Origin: Desulfopila_A sp964446655
Lineage (GTDB): Bacteria > Desulfobacterota > Desulfobulbia > Desulfobulbales > Desulfocapsaceae
Length of the DNA stretch: 64,000 nucleotides
Assembly (NCBI GenBank): GCA_964446655.1
Contig: CAYUPL010000010.1
Location: forward strand, 1 to 64,000
Reading direction: 5' to 3'
Both the position numbers and the translations under genes were made by a program. The notes under the pieces were generated by a model, which saw only the letters and a list, made by a program, of their open reading frames with translations, did not search any database and was not told the origin of the DNA. Positions 50,862 through 58,837 of the stretch are shown here, piece after piece (position 1 is the first letter of the stretch; every line of letters begins with the position of its first letter).

Positions 50862-51140
50862 ATGCGAAAGAGTTTTCTCCTGTTTGCGGGTATTGTACTG
50901 ATCTTTTTTGCTGATCTTGTTATTATTAGCGCTCTGCAACAAAAAGAATCGGAATTTGGTGCCGACATCGGTGATATGCGGCTGCTTGTTAAGGAACTTG
51001 GGTTATCCGATCTCGCCGTAACAACCGAGGCGCGTTACACCAGACACCCGGCAGTGAGTGATCCTGTAGTACCGTTTATGGATCATCCCGGAGATATCGA
51101 GCATTTTCCGTCCGGTTCCTTTTTCAGGCCTGTACAATAA
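50862..51140 (+). CDS. Small membrane-anchored protein of the NosL/ABC cluster
   Basis: Encodes 92 aa from ATG 50862. One N-terminal hydrophobic helix (SFLLFAGIVLIFFADLVIISAL), then a periplasmic tail ending with TEARYTRHPAVSDPVVPFMDHPGDIEHFPSGSFF. The segment with several His residues and the EHFPSGS motif looks conserved in character and may bind metal. 8 bases after nosL, 2 bases before the permease. Function unknown. Confidence 0.7.
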   Translation: MRKSFLLFAGIVLIFFADLVIISALQQKESEFGADIGDMRLLVKELGLSDLAVTTEARYTRHPAVSDPVVPFMDHPGDIEHFPSGSFFRPVQ

Positions 51141-51142
51141 AC

Positions 51143-52315
51143 ATGAACGCCTTCTCTAAAAGCCTCAACATTCTTGATTACGCTCTCTCTCTTCTTATCA
51201 GACGAAAGCTGAAAAACCTTGGTGTGATGATGGTTTTTATGGCGGTTATTTTTTTACTGGCTTCTTTTCAGCTGGTTACCTCCGCCTTGAAGGATAGTGC
51301 CTCCACGATATTGACAACCGTTCCCCATATAACCGTGCAGAAAATGTCGGCAGGCAGGCAGGTGCCGTATGTTGCGGATGACGAGCAGCTGTTAACGGGT
51401 ATCTTTGGTGTCGCGAGGGTGCGAGAAAGGATATGGGGCTATTATTTTGACGAAAAAAACGGCGCCAACTATACCGTTGTCGGCCTCGAGCAGCACAGTG
51501 TTGCACCAGCTGTTGCAGAGGTGCTGCTCTGGGGACAACTCCCCCAGCAGGCAGGCGATGTCGTTATAGCAGGTCTGGTACAGCAAAGTATGCAGCTGGG
51601 CAACCGGAAAATGTTTTCGCTGTTTCGGCCTGATCTCAGCATGAAATCCTTCCGGGTTGTGGGGCAGTTCAGCAGAGGCAGCGGGCTGGTAACCGATGAT
51701 GTCATGCTTATGTCCCGCCGTGATGCCGCTGATCTTTTCGGCATGAACGAATCATTCATAACAGACCTGCTTATCGATGTAGCCAATCCAACGGAGATCG
51801 ACACCATTGCCGCTAAAATTTCAGCACGCCTGCCCGGAGCACGAGTCATAACCAAAAACCAGATTGAAAAGACCTATAATGTGGTTTTCAGCTGGCGATC
51901 AGGTTTTGGTTCTATTTGTCTTCTTACGTCGCTTTTTGCCTTTATTATACTTTCCTGGGACAAGGCCTCAGGTCTTTCTCCCGAGGAAAAACGGGAGATG
52001 GCAATACTTAAGGTGACGGGCTGGCAGACCTCTGATATCATGCTGCTCCGTTTCTGGGAATCATCCGTTATTGCGGTTCTGGCATTTCTGGGCGGCTATT
52101 CCCTGGCCTGGTTCCATGTCGTTTTTTTTGATGGCGCTCTTTTACGCCCCGTTCTGCTGGGCTGGTCGGTGATCAAACCTTCCTTGCGGCTTTCGCCCTC
52201 TTTTGTATTACACGATTTTCTGTTGATTGCCGCCTTCTCCGTTATCCCCTATATGACTGCGACTATCGTTCCGGCCTGGAAAAGCGCAATGGTGCGCCCT
52301 GATTCGGTGATTTAA
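51143..52315 (+). CDS. FtsX/MacB-type ABC permease
   Basis: A 390-aa permease: one N-terminal helix (NLGVMMVFMAVIFLLASFQLV), a ~220-residue periplasmic domain (starting KDSASTILTTVPHITVQKM), then three C-terminal helices with EKREMAILKVTGWQTSDIMLLRFWESSVIAVLAFLGGYSLAW, the FtsX-domain coupling segment. LolCDE/MacB-like mechanotransmission exporters have this plan. It overlaps nothing but abuts its ATPase gene exactly. Substrate unknown. Confidence 0.85.
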   Translation: MNAFSKSLNILDYALSLLIRRKLKNLGVMMVFMAVIFLLASFQLVTSALKDSASTILTTVPHITVQKMSAGRQVPYVADDEQLLTGIFGVARVRERIWGYYFDEKNGANYTVVGLEQHSVAPAVAEVLLWGQLPQQAGDVVIAGLVQQSMQLGNRKMFSLFRPDLSMKSFRVVGQFSRGSGLVTDDVMLMSRRDAADLFGMNESFITDLLIDVANPTEIDTIAAKISARLPGARVITKNQIEKTYNVVFSWRSGFGSICLLTSLFAFIILSWDKASGLSPEEKREMAILKVTGWQTSDIMLLRFWESSVIAVLAFLGGYSLAWFHVVFFDGALLRPVLLGWSVIKPSLRLSPSFVLHDFLLIAAFSVIPYMTATIVPAWKSAMVRPDSVI

Positions 52316-53002
52316 ATGTGGGTAGAGTTGCACGGTGTCAACAAGTACTACAATCGCGGCCGCAATAACGAAGTCCACGCTTTGAGAGATATCAGCCTTT
52401 CTATTAAGGAGGGTGAAGTTGTCTGTCTGCAGGGGCCAAGTGGTTCCGGCAAGTCGACATTGCTGTCCATCATCGGCTGTCTATATCCTCCCACCAGTGG
52501 TACGGCGGCAATCTGCGGCAAACAGATTGCACGATTGCCGGATCATTTCCTGACCCGGCACCGGCGGGAAAATATCGGTTTTATTTTCCAACGATTCAAC
52601 CTGATCGATTCCCTTTCCGTTTTGGAAAATATTACCATTCCTCTTCTGCCGCTCGGTATTCCGCCGGCGGAGCGGACCGCCCGGGCAAGGAAGATTATGG
52701 CAGAGCTGCATATCGGTCATAGGGAAAAATTTCGTGTCGATGCGATATCGGGAGGGGAGATGCAAAGGGTTGCCATTGGCCGGGCACTTATTAATAATCC
52801 TCCACTGCTGCTCGCCGATGAGCCCACGGCTCACCTCGATACCACGCTACGTAGCCGGTTTATGGAGAGTATGGCTGTTTTAAAGAGGAGCGGCAAGACA
52901 ATCGTCATAACCTCGCACGACCCGCAGGTTGCAGGGCATGCCATTGTTGACAGGCGCTGCGATATGCTTGATGGAGGCATCATAGCAGGAGAACCTGATT
53001 GA
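52316..53002 (+). CDS. LolD/MacB-type ABC ATPase
   Basis: A 228-aa ATPase starting right after the permease stop. Walker A GPSGSGKST near residue 40, Q-loop FIFQRFNLIDSL, signature ISGGEMQRVAIGRAL, Walker B LLLADEPTAHLD, H-loop VITSHDP. The sequence fits the LolD/MacB class that partners FtsX-like permeases. Its stop overlaps the next ATG (TGATG). Confidence 0.9.
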   Translation: MWVELHGVNKYYNRGRNNEVHALRDISLSIKEGEVVCLQGPSGSGKSTLLSIIGCLYPPTSGTAAICGKQIARLPDHFLTRHRRENIGFIFQRFNLIDSLSVLENITIPLLPLGIPPAERTARARKIMAELHIGHREKFRVDAISGGEMQRVAIGRALINNPPLLLADEPTAHLDTTLRSRFMESMAVLKRSGKTIVITSHDPQVAGHAIVDRRCDMLDGGIIAGEPD

Positions 53003-54024
53003 TGCTGAGTAATTCCTGGTCCATCGCGCTTCTCCTGTGCATGGCGGCGACACTTTTTCTGGTGATGCTGGCTGGGGGCACCGCTGTTCGGATCCTGCTT
53101 TTCTGGGATGCGGATTCCGACAGTGAGCAACAGATTGATCTTGAAGGGCGCACCTGGCTGGCGGCAGCGCTTGTGCAAACGGGGCTGGCGATACAGATGT
53201 TTTCTCTTCTGCTTCTTGTCCTCGCCGCTGATAATTTTTCCACCATGATTGCCGGTGCAATGTGTGCTACCGGGTCGTTTCTGGCAAACGAGTATGGCAG
53301 CCGGAGCCTTTTCTGGAAGATAACAGGGATATTCCTCTACGGCTTCTGGATTGTCCTTCATCGTCTCGATTTGAGTTCGGAATATTCACCATTGATCAGG
53401 ATTAAATTCACCTATCTTCTTTTGATGCTGCCTTTGCTGTTTTTTGATTCCTATTTTCTCTTTCAGTATCTCTCCAGGCTTGAACCGGATATCATATCAT
53501 CCTGTTGCGGAGTTATCTTCTCCACCACGGCGCTGCAGGAAAACTTTTTTATGATATCGGTCTCGGCCGAAAATCTGGTTGCGCTTTTCTATCTGCTTGC
53601 TGCCGCACTGGCGCTTCTGGGGTGGCGACTGGGCAGAAAAGCTCAGCTGGAGCGGTCTTCTGCAGTATTGTTTTGTTTGTATGGAGTTGTGTTTCTGCTC
53701 TTTTTTATACTCTCCCTTGTCGTTATAACCGTCTTTTTCTCCTCCTATATTTACGCCATGCCTTCTCATAACTGCCCCTTCGATATTTTGCGCCGTGAGT
53801 ACGGTTTTATCGGTTATCCCATCTATCTTTTTCTCTTCGGTGCTTCATTTGCCGGCATGAGCAGCGGCGCGGCAGCTCTTTTCGGTAACAAGGCAGGCCT
53901 GCAACGACCTCTTTATTCCTATCAGCAATACGCCGTTAAGACGGCGACGGTACTGCTGCTTTTATACGTTGCCCTGGTAAGCTATCCTGTGCTCAGGTAT
54001 TTTTTTGAGGGTGGCGAGTTCTGA
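53002..54024 (+). CDS. Polytopic membrane protein of the NosL/ABC cluster
   Basis: A 340-aa protein from ATG 53002, about eight membrane helices. Conspicuous polar-in-membrane segments: CATGSFLANEYGSRSLFWKITGIFLYGFWIVLHRLDL in helix 3-4, SSCCGVIFSTTALQ and MPSHNCPFDILRREYGFIGYPIYL. His, Cys and Met residues face likely periplasmic loops. I recall similar proteins next to NosL-type genes in other sulfate reducers, but cannot name the family. Last gene of the cluster; a 376-base gap follows. Possibly the metal- or haem-handling partner of NosL (inference). Confidence 0.75.
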   Translation: MLSNSWSIALLLCMAATLFLVMLAGGTAVRILLFWDADSDSEQQIDLEGRTWLAAALVQTGLAIQMFSLLLLVLAADNFSTMIAGAMCATGSFLANEYGSRSLFWKITGIFLYGFWIVLHRLDLSSEYSPLIRIKFTYLLLMLPLLFFDSYFLFQYLSRLEPDIISSCCGVIFSTTALQENFFMISVSAENLVALFYLLAAALALLGWRLGRKAQLERSSAVLFCLYGVVFLLFFILSLVVITVFFSSYIYAMPSHNCPFDILRREYGFIGYPIYLFLFGASFAGMSSGAAALFGNKAGLQRPLYSYQQYAVKTATVLLLLYVALVSYPVLRYFFEGGEF

Positions 54025-54400
54025 CATGCAGAATTTCACCCTGTGGTCGGCAAAAAAGGAGCATCGGACAATATTTGTAAACAGGCTTTGATTTATTGTA
54101 TAGTGCCGGATCGTACATGCCCTTTTCCAGAATATTACGTCCTTGGGCATTCCGTATCTGAGCGTCACCGAGAAGGAGAGTGACGAAGAGGTAAATAATG
54201 TCGAGGGTGCTCATCCGCAAGATTATATCAATTGGGACAGGCTGGAGCGGTGCGGAGCAAAAGAAAATATGCACTTTGTCTGTCACATACGGAGCGAGAA
54301 TTTATTTGTGGTGAAGTGTAACGGCAGGCAGTCGGAAGGTATCATCGGAATGGAGAGTGCTTGAGAGATCTTTACAGCAATATGGAATAAGGAGGGAGTC
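54025..54400. other. Intergenic region before gdhA
   Basis: No supported gene. A minus-strand frame at 53993-54286 (97 codons) starts inside the preceding gene's end and a plus frame at 54143-54364 has no motif; both look like chance. The gdhA ribosome site (AAGGAGG) lies at the right end. A promoter was not identified. Confidence 0.3.
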
Positions 54401-55750
54401 ATGGATCAGGTCATTGGTCGGATAAAAGATAAAGATCCGGAACAACGGGAGTTTCATCAGGCGGTCGAAGAGGTCCTGGAGTCGGTAAAACCGGTTCTCG
54501 ACAGAAATATTGAATACCGTCAACTCGCCGTCCTGGAGAGAATTACGGAGCCGGAAAGAGTCATTCTTTTTCGTGTTCCGTGGATGGACGATCAGGGACA
54601 TGTACACGTCAGCCGAGGTTTTCGAGTGGAGATGAACAGTGCATTGGGGCCGTATAAAGGTGGTCTTCGCTTTCATCCATCGGTGAATCTGGGAATAATG
54701 AAGTTTCTTGCCTTTGAGCAGGTCTTTAAAAACTCATTGACCACGTTGTCCATGGGAGGTGGTAAGGGTGGATCCGATTTTAATCCCAAAGGAAAATCCG
54801 ATAATGAAGTGATGCGTTTCTGTCAGTCATTCATGGCCGAATTATACCGACATATAGGGCCGAACACTGATGTTCCCGCTGGAGATATAGGGGTGGGGGC
54901 CAGAGAGATCGGCTATCTTTTTGGTATGTATAAAAAGCTCCGCAATGAGTTTACCGGCGTGCTGACGGGAAAAAGCCTGGCCTGGGGGGGCAGTTTGATT
55001 CGTCCGGAAGCAACCGGTTACGGCAATGTCTATTTTGCCGCGGAAATGCTGGCCGAAAATGGAGAGACATTCTACGGCAAAGTCTGCCTGGTTTCCGGTT
55101 CGGGGAATGTGGCCCAGTTTACCTCGGAGAAGCTTCTGGAGTTGGGTGCCAAGGTTGTCACCCTGTCTGATTCGTCCGGATATATCTATGATGAAGCTGG
55201 ACTGGACAGTGATAAACTGGCCTATGTAAAATTGCTCAAAAATATTCGGCGAGGTAGAATAAGCGAGTATGCGGAGAAATATAAAGAGGCGATATATGTC
55301 CCGGTAGATGGTGAATTTGATCACAACCCCCTGTGGAACTATAAGGCAGACTGTGCCTTTCCCTGTGCCACTGAAAATGAGATTAACGGCAAAGATGCTT
55401 CTCATATGGACGCCAATGGAGTTCGGCTTGTCAGCGAAGGCGCCAACATGCCGTCTACTCCTGCAGCCATTGATATTTTTCTTGACAGCAAGATACTCTA
55501 TGGGCCGGGAAAGGCTGCCAATGCCGGTGGTGTTGCCGTATCGGGTCTGGAGATGTCCCAGAATTCGATGCGTCTTTCCTGGCCGCGAGATGAGGTGGAT
55601 GACAGATTGAAACTTATTATGAAAGCGATACATAAGACCTGCCTGCACGCCGGGGAAGAATATGGCGTCAAGGGGAATTATGTCGCGGGAGCCAATATTG
55701 CAGGCTTTGTCAAAGTGGTCAACGCCATGCTTGACCAGGGGCTGGTCTAG
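54401..55750 (+). CDS. gdhA: NADP-type glutamate dehydrogenase
   Basis: Interconverts 2-oxoglutarate + ammonia and glutamate; hexameric, cytoplasmic. 449 aa, the usual length of the enterobacterial NADP-dependent class. Key blocks: MNSALGPYKGGLRFHPSVNLGIMKFLAFEQVFKNSLT, SMGGGKGGSDFNPKGKSD (catalytic Lys), DVPAGDIGVGAREIGYLFGMYK, SLIRPEATGYG, nucleotide loop GSGNVAQF and NAGGVAVSGLEMSQNS. Strong ribosome site GGAGGGAG. Likely monocistronic. Confidence 0.96.
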   Translation: MDQVIGRIKDKDPEQREFHQAVEEVLESVKPVLDRNIEYRQLAVLERITEPERVILFRVPWMDDQGHVHVSRGFRVEMNSALGPYKGGLRFHPSVNLGIMKFLAFEQVFKNSLTTLSMGGGKGGSDFNPKGKSDNEVMRFCQSFMAELYRHIGPNTDVPAGDIGVGAREIGYLFGMYKKLRNEFTGVLTGKSLAWGGSLIRPEATGYGNVYFAAEMLAENGETFYGKVCLVSGSGNVAQFTSEKLLELGAKVVTLSDSSGYIYDEAGLDSDKLAYVKLLKNIRRGRISEYAEKYKEAIYVPVDGEFDHNPLWNYKADCAFPCATENEINGKDASHMDANGVRLVSEGANMPSTPAAIDIFLDSKILYGPGKAANAGGVAVSGLEMSQNSMRLSWPRDEVDDRLKLIMKAIHKTCLHAGEEYGVKGNYVAGANIAGFVKVVNAMLDQGLV

Positions 55751-55819
55751 CAATATGATATAGGGTAAGGGGAGGGGGGCCTATCCCAGTTCCAATTCAG
55801 CAGTTTTTATGGAAGGACG

Positions 55820-56557
55820 ATGTCAAAGTATGATCAGGAATGCGCGCGTGAATTCGCTGCTCTGAAAAAGAGAGTTGATAAATATTTTGTTGATGTGACG
55901 GTCGCTTGCCCCTATAATCTGCCGTATCCTGCAACGTTTTATCAGGGACTTTTCGGTCCGTTGTCCGATCGCATGATGGAGCTGTTTCTCGCTGCCGGAT
56001 ACCGGAGAAACGGCAACTCCCTCTACGCCATGCACTGTAAAAACTGCGCTGCATGTGTGCCGATACGCCTTCATCCCAGACGTTTTAAACCCAACAGAAA
56101 CCAGAAAAGGGTCTGGCGAAAAAACAAGGATGTTGATGTCAGCATTTCTCTCATCCGACCTACCGTGGAAAAACTTGAACTCTGTAGTGATTTTCTGGCA
56201 AAGCGTTACCCCTACGAGGGAAATACCGCAGAGGCGTATTACTCCGGTTTTTTCCTTAATAAAATAACCTCGACCTTTGAAATCCGCTATAGAGTTGCAG
56301 GACGCCTGATCGGTAATGGTGTAGTTGATATCGGTGTTAACTGGTTGAACGCGGTATATTTCTTTTTTGATGAAAAGGAAGCGAGGCGGAGTCCGGGTAT
56401 CTTTAATATTCTCACCATGATAAATTTCTGTCTTAACAAGGATATTGACTATCTCTATCTTGGCTATGCTATTGATGCGGTATCGGCCATGAATTATAAG
56501 AAAACATTCCGGCCATATTTTCTGTATCGTAATCAGCGCTGGCTGGAAGGCCCCTGA
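55820..56557 (+). CDS. bpt: Arginyl-tRNA--protein transferase-like (aspartate/glutamate leucyltransferase Bpt)
   Basis: Adds Leu (or Arg) to N-terminal Asp/Glu of proteins, feeding the N-degron pathway through ClpS/ClpAP. 245 aa. N-terminal cysteines CPYNLPYPATFYQG and YAMHCKNCAACVPIRL are the family metal/catalytic cysteines; RRNQKRVWRKNKD-like basic stretch and the GNAT-like half with YRVAGRLIGNGVVDIG, FFFDEKEARRSPGIFNILTMI and YLGYAI follow. Bacterial members are Bpt. Ribosome site GGAAGGA. Confidence 0.92.
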   Translation: MSKYDQECAREFAALKKRVDKYFVDVTVACPYNLPYPATFYQGLFGPLSDRMMELFLAAGYRRNGNSLYAMHCKNCAACVPIRLHPRRFKPNRNQKRVWRKNKDVDVSISLIRPTVEKLELCSDFLAKRYPYEGNTAEAYYSGFFLNKITSTFEIRYRVAGRLIGNGVVDIGVNWLNAVYFFFDEKEARRSPGIFNILTMINFCLNKDIDYLYLGYAIDAVSAMNYKKTFRPYFLYRNQRWLEGP

Positions 56558-56734
56558 GGTATTTTTTCCCAAAACGCACCTTGCCGTTTTGAAATCCGGC
56601 TCAGCTGTCGCCGCAGTCTCTGTCAATTTTCCATCGGTTGGCCACGTAAATTCTTCATCAGCATGATAACCTGCTGAATGCACACCCTATAGTATATGTC
56701 TAGCCCCATGTTTTCATATATTGTACCCTGCGGT

Positions 56735-56764
56735 TTGACTTGTCTTTGTCTGTTGTGATATTAT
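56735..56764 (+). promoter_or_regulatory. Promoter upstream of the 58-aa small ORF
   Basis: TTGACT (56735-56740), 18 bases, TATTAT (56759-56764) with TG one base before the -10 (TGATATTAT). Good -35 and extended -10. The start would fall near 56771, giving a ~110-base leader before the small ORF at 56882. Confidence 0.6.
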
Positions 56765-56881
56765 TGTAGTGTACAGAGGCTGCATTGAGTGGATATTTTC
56801 AGTATGTGAATGTATTTGTTCACGCTCTTTGCAGGATAAAGAAGAAGGAAGTTGCCGGAAGGAGCAGCAAAGGGGGGATAT

Positions 56882-57058
56882 ATGAAAAGATGGCAGATAG
56901 AACAGATCCTCTATCTTAATGACATTGGAAAAGAGAAGCTGACCTTGTCGCCGCAACATCAAATTGTGGCAGACTCTTTGCTGCGCCAAGAAAAAAAAGA
57001 AAATTACCTGCTTGATTCGATTCGTAAAGGCATCAATTTCTTGCTCAGAATTCTGTGA
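56882..57058 (+). CDS. Small protein of unknown function (58 aa)
   Basis: ATG at 56882, preceded by a very purine-rich ribosome site (AAAGGGGGGATAT). 58 aa: MKRWQIEQILYLNDIGKEKLT..., basic and helical, ending RKGINFLLRIL. No known family. Own promoter with extended -10 about 115 bases upstream and a 120-base gap to amrS. The upstream bases 56558-56734 hold nothing else recognisable. Confidence 0.5.
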   Translation: MKRWQIEQILYLNDIGKEKLTLSPQHQIVADSLLRQEKKENYLLDSIRKGINFLLRIL

Positions 57059-57179
57059 TTGTTTTTTCAGTATGGCCTTCGGGCTTTGTACTTCCTCTTT
57101 TCTCTCTACAGGTATTCTGAAGACTCGTGGATGAATCGACGAGAGTGGCTGTCTGTCCAAAAGGCATGATCGGGAGAGT

Positions 57180-58196
57180 ATGGCATTACGTGAAGCGCTC
57201 TTTTACGAGAACGATAAAGAAGATATAAAGTGTACTTTATGTGCTCAGCAATGCAGAATACGGCAAGACGGACGGGGCCGTTGCGGGGTCCGGCAAAATA
57301 TCGAAGGTAAGCTCTATAGCCTGGTTTACGGTGAGTTGGTTGCTGAGCATATCGATCCCATAGAAAAGAAACCGCTGTTCCATGTCCTACCCGGTAGTCT
57401 GTCCTATTCAATATCCACAGTCGGCTGTAATTTCAGATGTCAACACTGTCAGAACAGTTCCATTTCCCAGGTATGTGGACTGGTTGTCTCCGACTTGGGA
57501 GGACGCCGGGTCAGCCCCGATGAGGTGGTTGCTAAAGCCCTGCAGAATGGGTGTCAAACCATCAGTTATACCTATGTTGAGCCCACTGTTTTTTATGAGT
57601 TTGCCCTTGATTGTGCCGTGTCGGCTTCCCGTCATGCTCTGCGCAATGTTTTTGTTTCAAACGGGTATATCGGTGCGGCGGCAGCCCGTAAAATCGCACC
57701 ATACCTGCATGCCGTCAATATCGATGTGAAAGCATACAGTGATCAATTCTACCAGAAGATCTGTGGCGCCAGGCTTCAGCCGGTGCTGGACTGTGTTCGG
57801 CTAATGAAAGATCTGGGTGTCTGGGTCGAAGTGACGACACTTGTTATACCGGGTTTGAACGACAGTGACGAGGAGCTGTCGGCAATCGCATCGTTTCTGG
57901 CCTCGGTTGACGCATCAATCCCCTGGCACGTAACAGGATTTTATCCCACCTATAAAATGATGGACAGGCCTCCGACGTCGTCGAGCGATCTGAGCAGAGC
58001 ATACCGCATCGGGCAGGACGCGGGACTCTCTTTTGTTTATCAAGGAAATGCAGCAGCTTCCGGAGGTGAAAACACCCTCTGCCCCGCATGCGGTGAGCTA
58101 CTTATCGAACGTCGCCGCTATGCAATTCTTCGTAATCTTATCAGAGCGGGACGCTGTCCGGGATGCGATGCTGTTGTCGCCGGTGTCTGGTCTTGA
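57180..58196 (+). CDS. amrS: AmmeMemoRadiSam-type radical SAM enzyme AmrS
   Basis: Encodes 338 aa of the PflA-like radical-SAM branch. N-terminal accessory cysteines (CTLCAQQCRIRQDGRGRCGVRQN), then VGCNFRCQHCQNSSIS with the CX3CX2C cluster motif. SAM-binding segments ISYTYVEPTVFYEF, VNIDVKAYSDQFYQKICGARLQPVL and TTLVIPGLNDSDEELSAI follow; the C-terminus has a further CPACGELLIERR...CPGCDA zinc-ribbon. AmrS proteins usually accompany AMMECR1 and Memo homologs; neither is in the window. Function of the family is unresolved. Confidence 0.92.
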   Translation: MALREALFYENDKEDIKCTLCAQQCRIRQDGRGRCGVRQNIEGKLYSLVYGELVAEHIDPIEKKPLFHVLPGSLSYSISTVGCNFRCQHCQNSSISQVCGLVVSDLGGRRVSPDEVVAKALQNGCQTISYTYVEPTVFYEFALDCAVSASRHALRNVFVSNGYIGAAAARKIAPYLHAVNIDVKAYSDQFYQKICGARLQPVLDCVRLMKDLGVWVEVTTLVIPGLNDSDEELSAIASFLASVDASIPWHVTGFYPTYKMMDRPPTSSSDLSRAYRIGQDAGLSFVYQGNAAASGGENTLCPACGELLIERRRYAILRNLIRAGRCPGCDAVVAGVWS

Positions 58197-58212
58197 GGCA
58201 GCGACGGAGGGT

Positions 58213-58791
58213 TCAGGAAAAATAGTCTGGTGCGTTCCCTTCCTTCCATTTTATGTTGCATCCCATGCTTGGCTGCTGCGCCACAGTGACTGCGTTGCCG
58301 GCAATGACCTCATCGACAGCCTTACTGAGATCTTCTCCACTGACGGGTTCGCTATTTCCGGGTCTGGCACTGTCGAACTGGCCGCGGTAGACGAGTTTTT
58401 TGTCGGCATCAAAGAGAAAGAAATCAGGTGTGCAGGCTGCTCGATAGGTCTTGGCGGTCTGCTGCGTTTCGTCGACAAGATAGGGAAAAGAGAATTGCAG
58501 CTGTTGCTCTACTACCGCCATTTTTTTGGGGCTGTCGTCTGGATATTTTTCGTAGTCGTTACTGTTGATGGCGACGACTTCAATGCCGTTTTTCTGATAG
58601 TGTTTTATCTTTTCTATCAGCGTTGCCCGGATGTGGATAACATAGGGACAGTGGTTGCACATAAAGACAACAAGCAGCCCTTTATTTATCTTCTGATCAG
58701 CCAGGCAGTAATGTTTGCCATTAGGCGATGCAAGGGTGAAATCCGGGGCGGTCGTGCCGAGTTCAAGCATGGTTGAAGGTGTTAATGACAT
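58213..58791 (-). CDS. Thioredoxin-fold peroxiredoxin-like protein
   Basis: A 192-aa protein of the AhpC/TSA-like or Prx_like1 type: LGTTAPDFTLASPNGKHYCLAD, GLLVVFMCNHCPYVIHIR (CxxC active site), and FPYLVDETQQTAKTYRAACTPDFFLFDADKKLVYRGQFDSARPGN. No signal peptide. CNHCPYV is the diagnostic motif for this cytoplasmic family of probable thiol peroxidases or disulfide reductases. Convergent with amrS, with only 16 bases between stops. Confidence 0.88.
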   Translation of the reverse strand: MSLTPSTMLELGTTAPDFTLASPNGKHYCLADQKINKGLLVVFMCNHCPYVIHIRATLIEKIKHYQKNGIEVVAINSNDYEKYPDDSPKKMAVVEQQLQFSFPYLVDETQQTAKTYRAACTPDFFLFDADKKLVYRGQFDSARPGNSEPVSGEDLSKAVDEVIAGNAVTVAQQPSMGCNIKWKEGNAPDYFS

Positions 58792-58837
58792 GGTCTTGCT
58801 CCTCTCAGGTTTTCCTTAGCAGAAGTAGTTACTATTA

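Noticed and set aside
54842..55753. 303-codon frame on the minus strand opposite gdhA
   Set aside because: Antisense to a clearly coding gene with full family similarity; no domain in the antisense frame.
55823..56683. 286-codon minus-strand frame opposite bpt
   Set aside because: Shadow of a well-supported gene.
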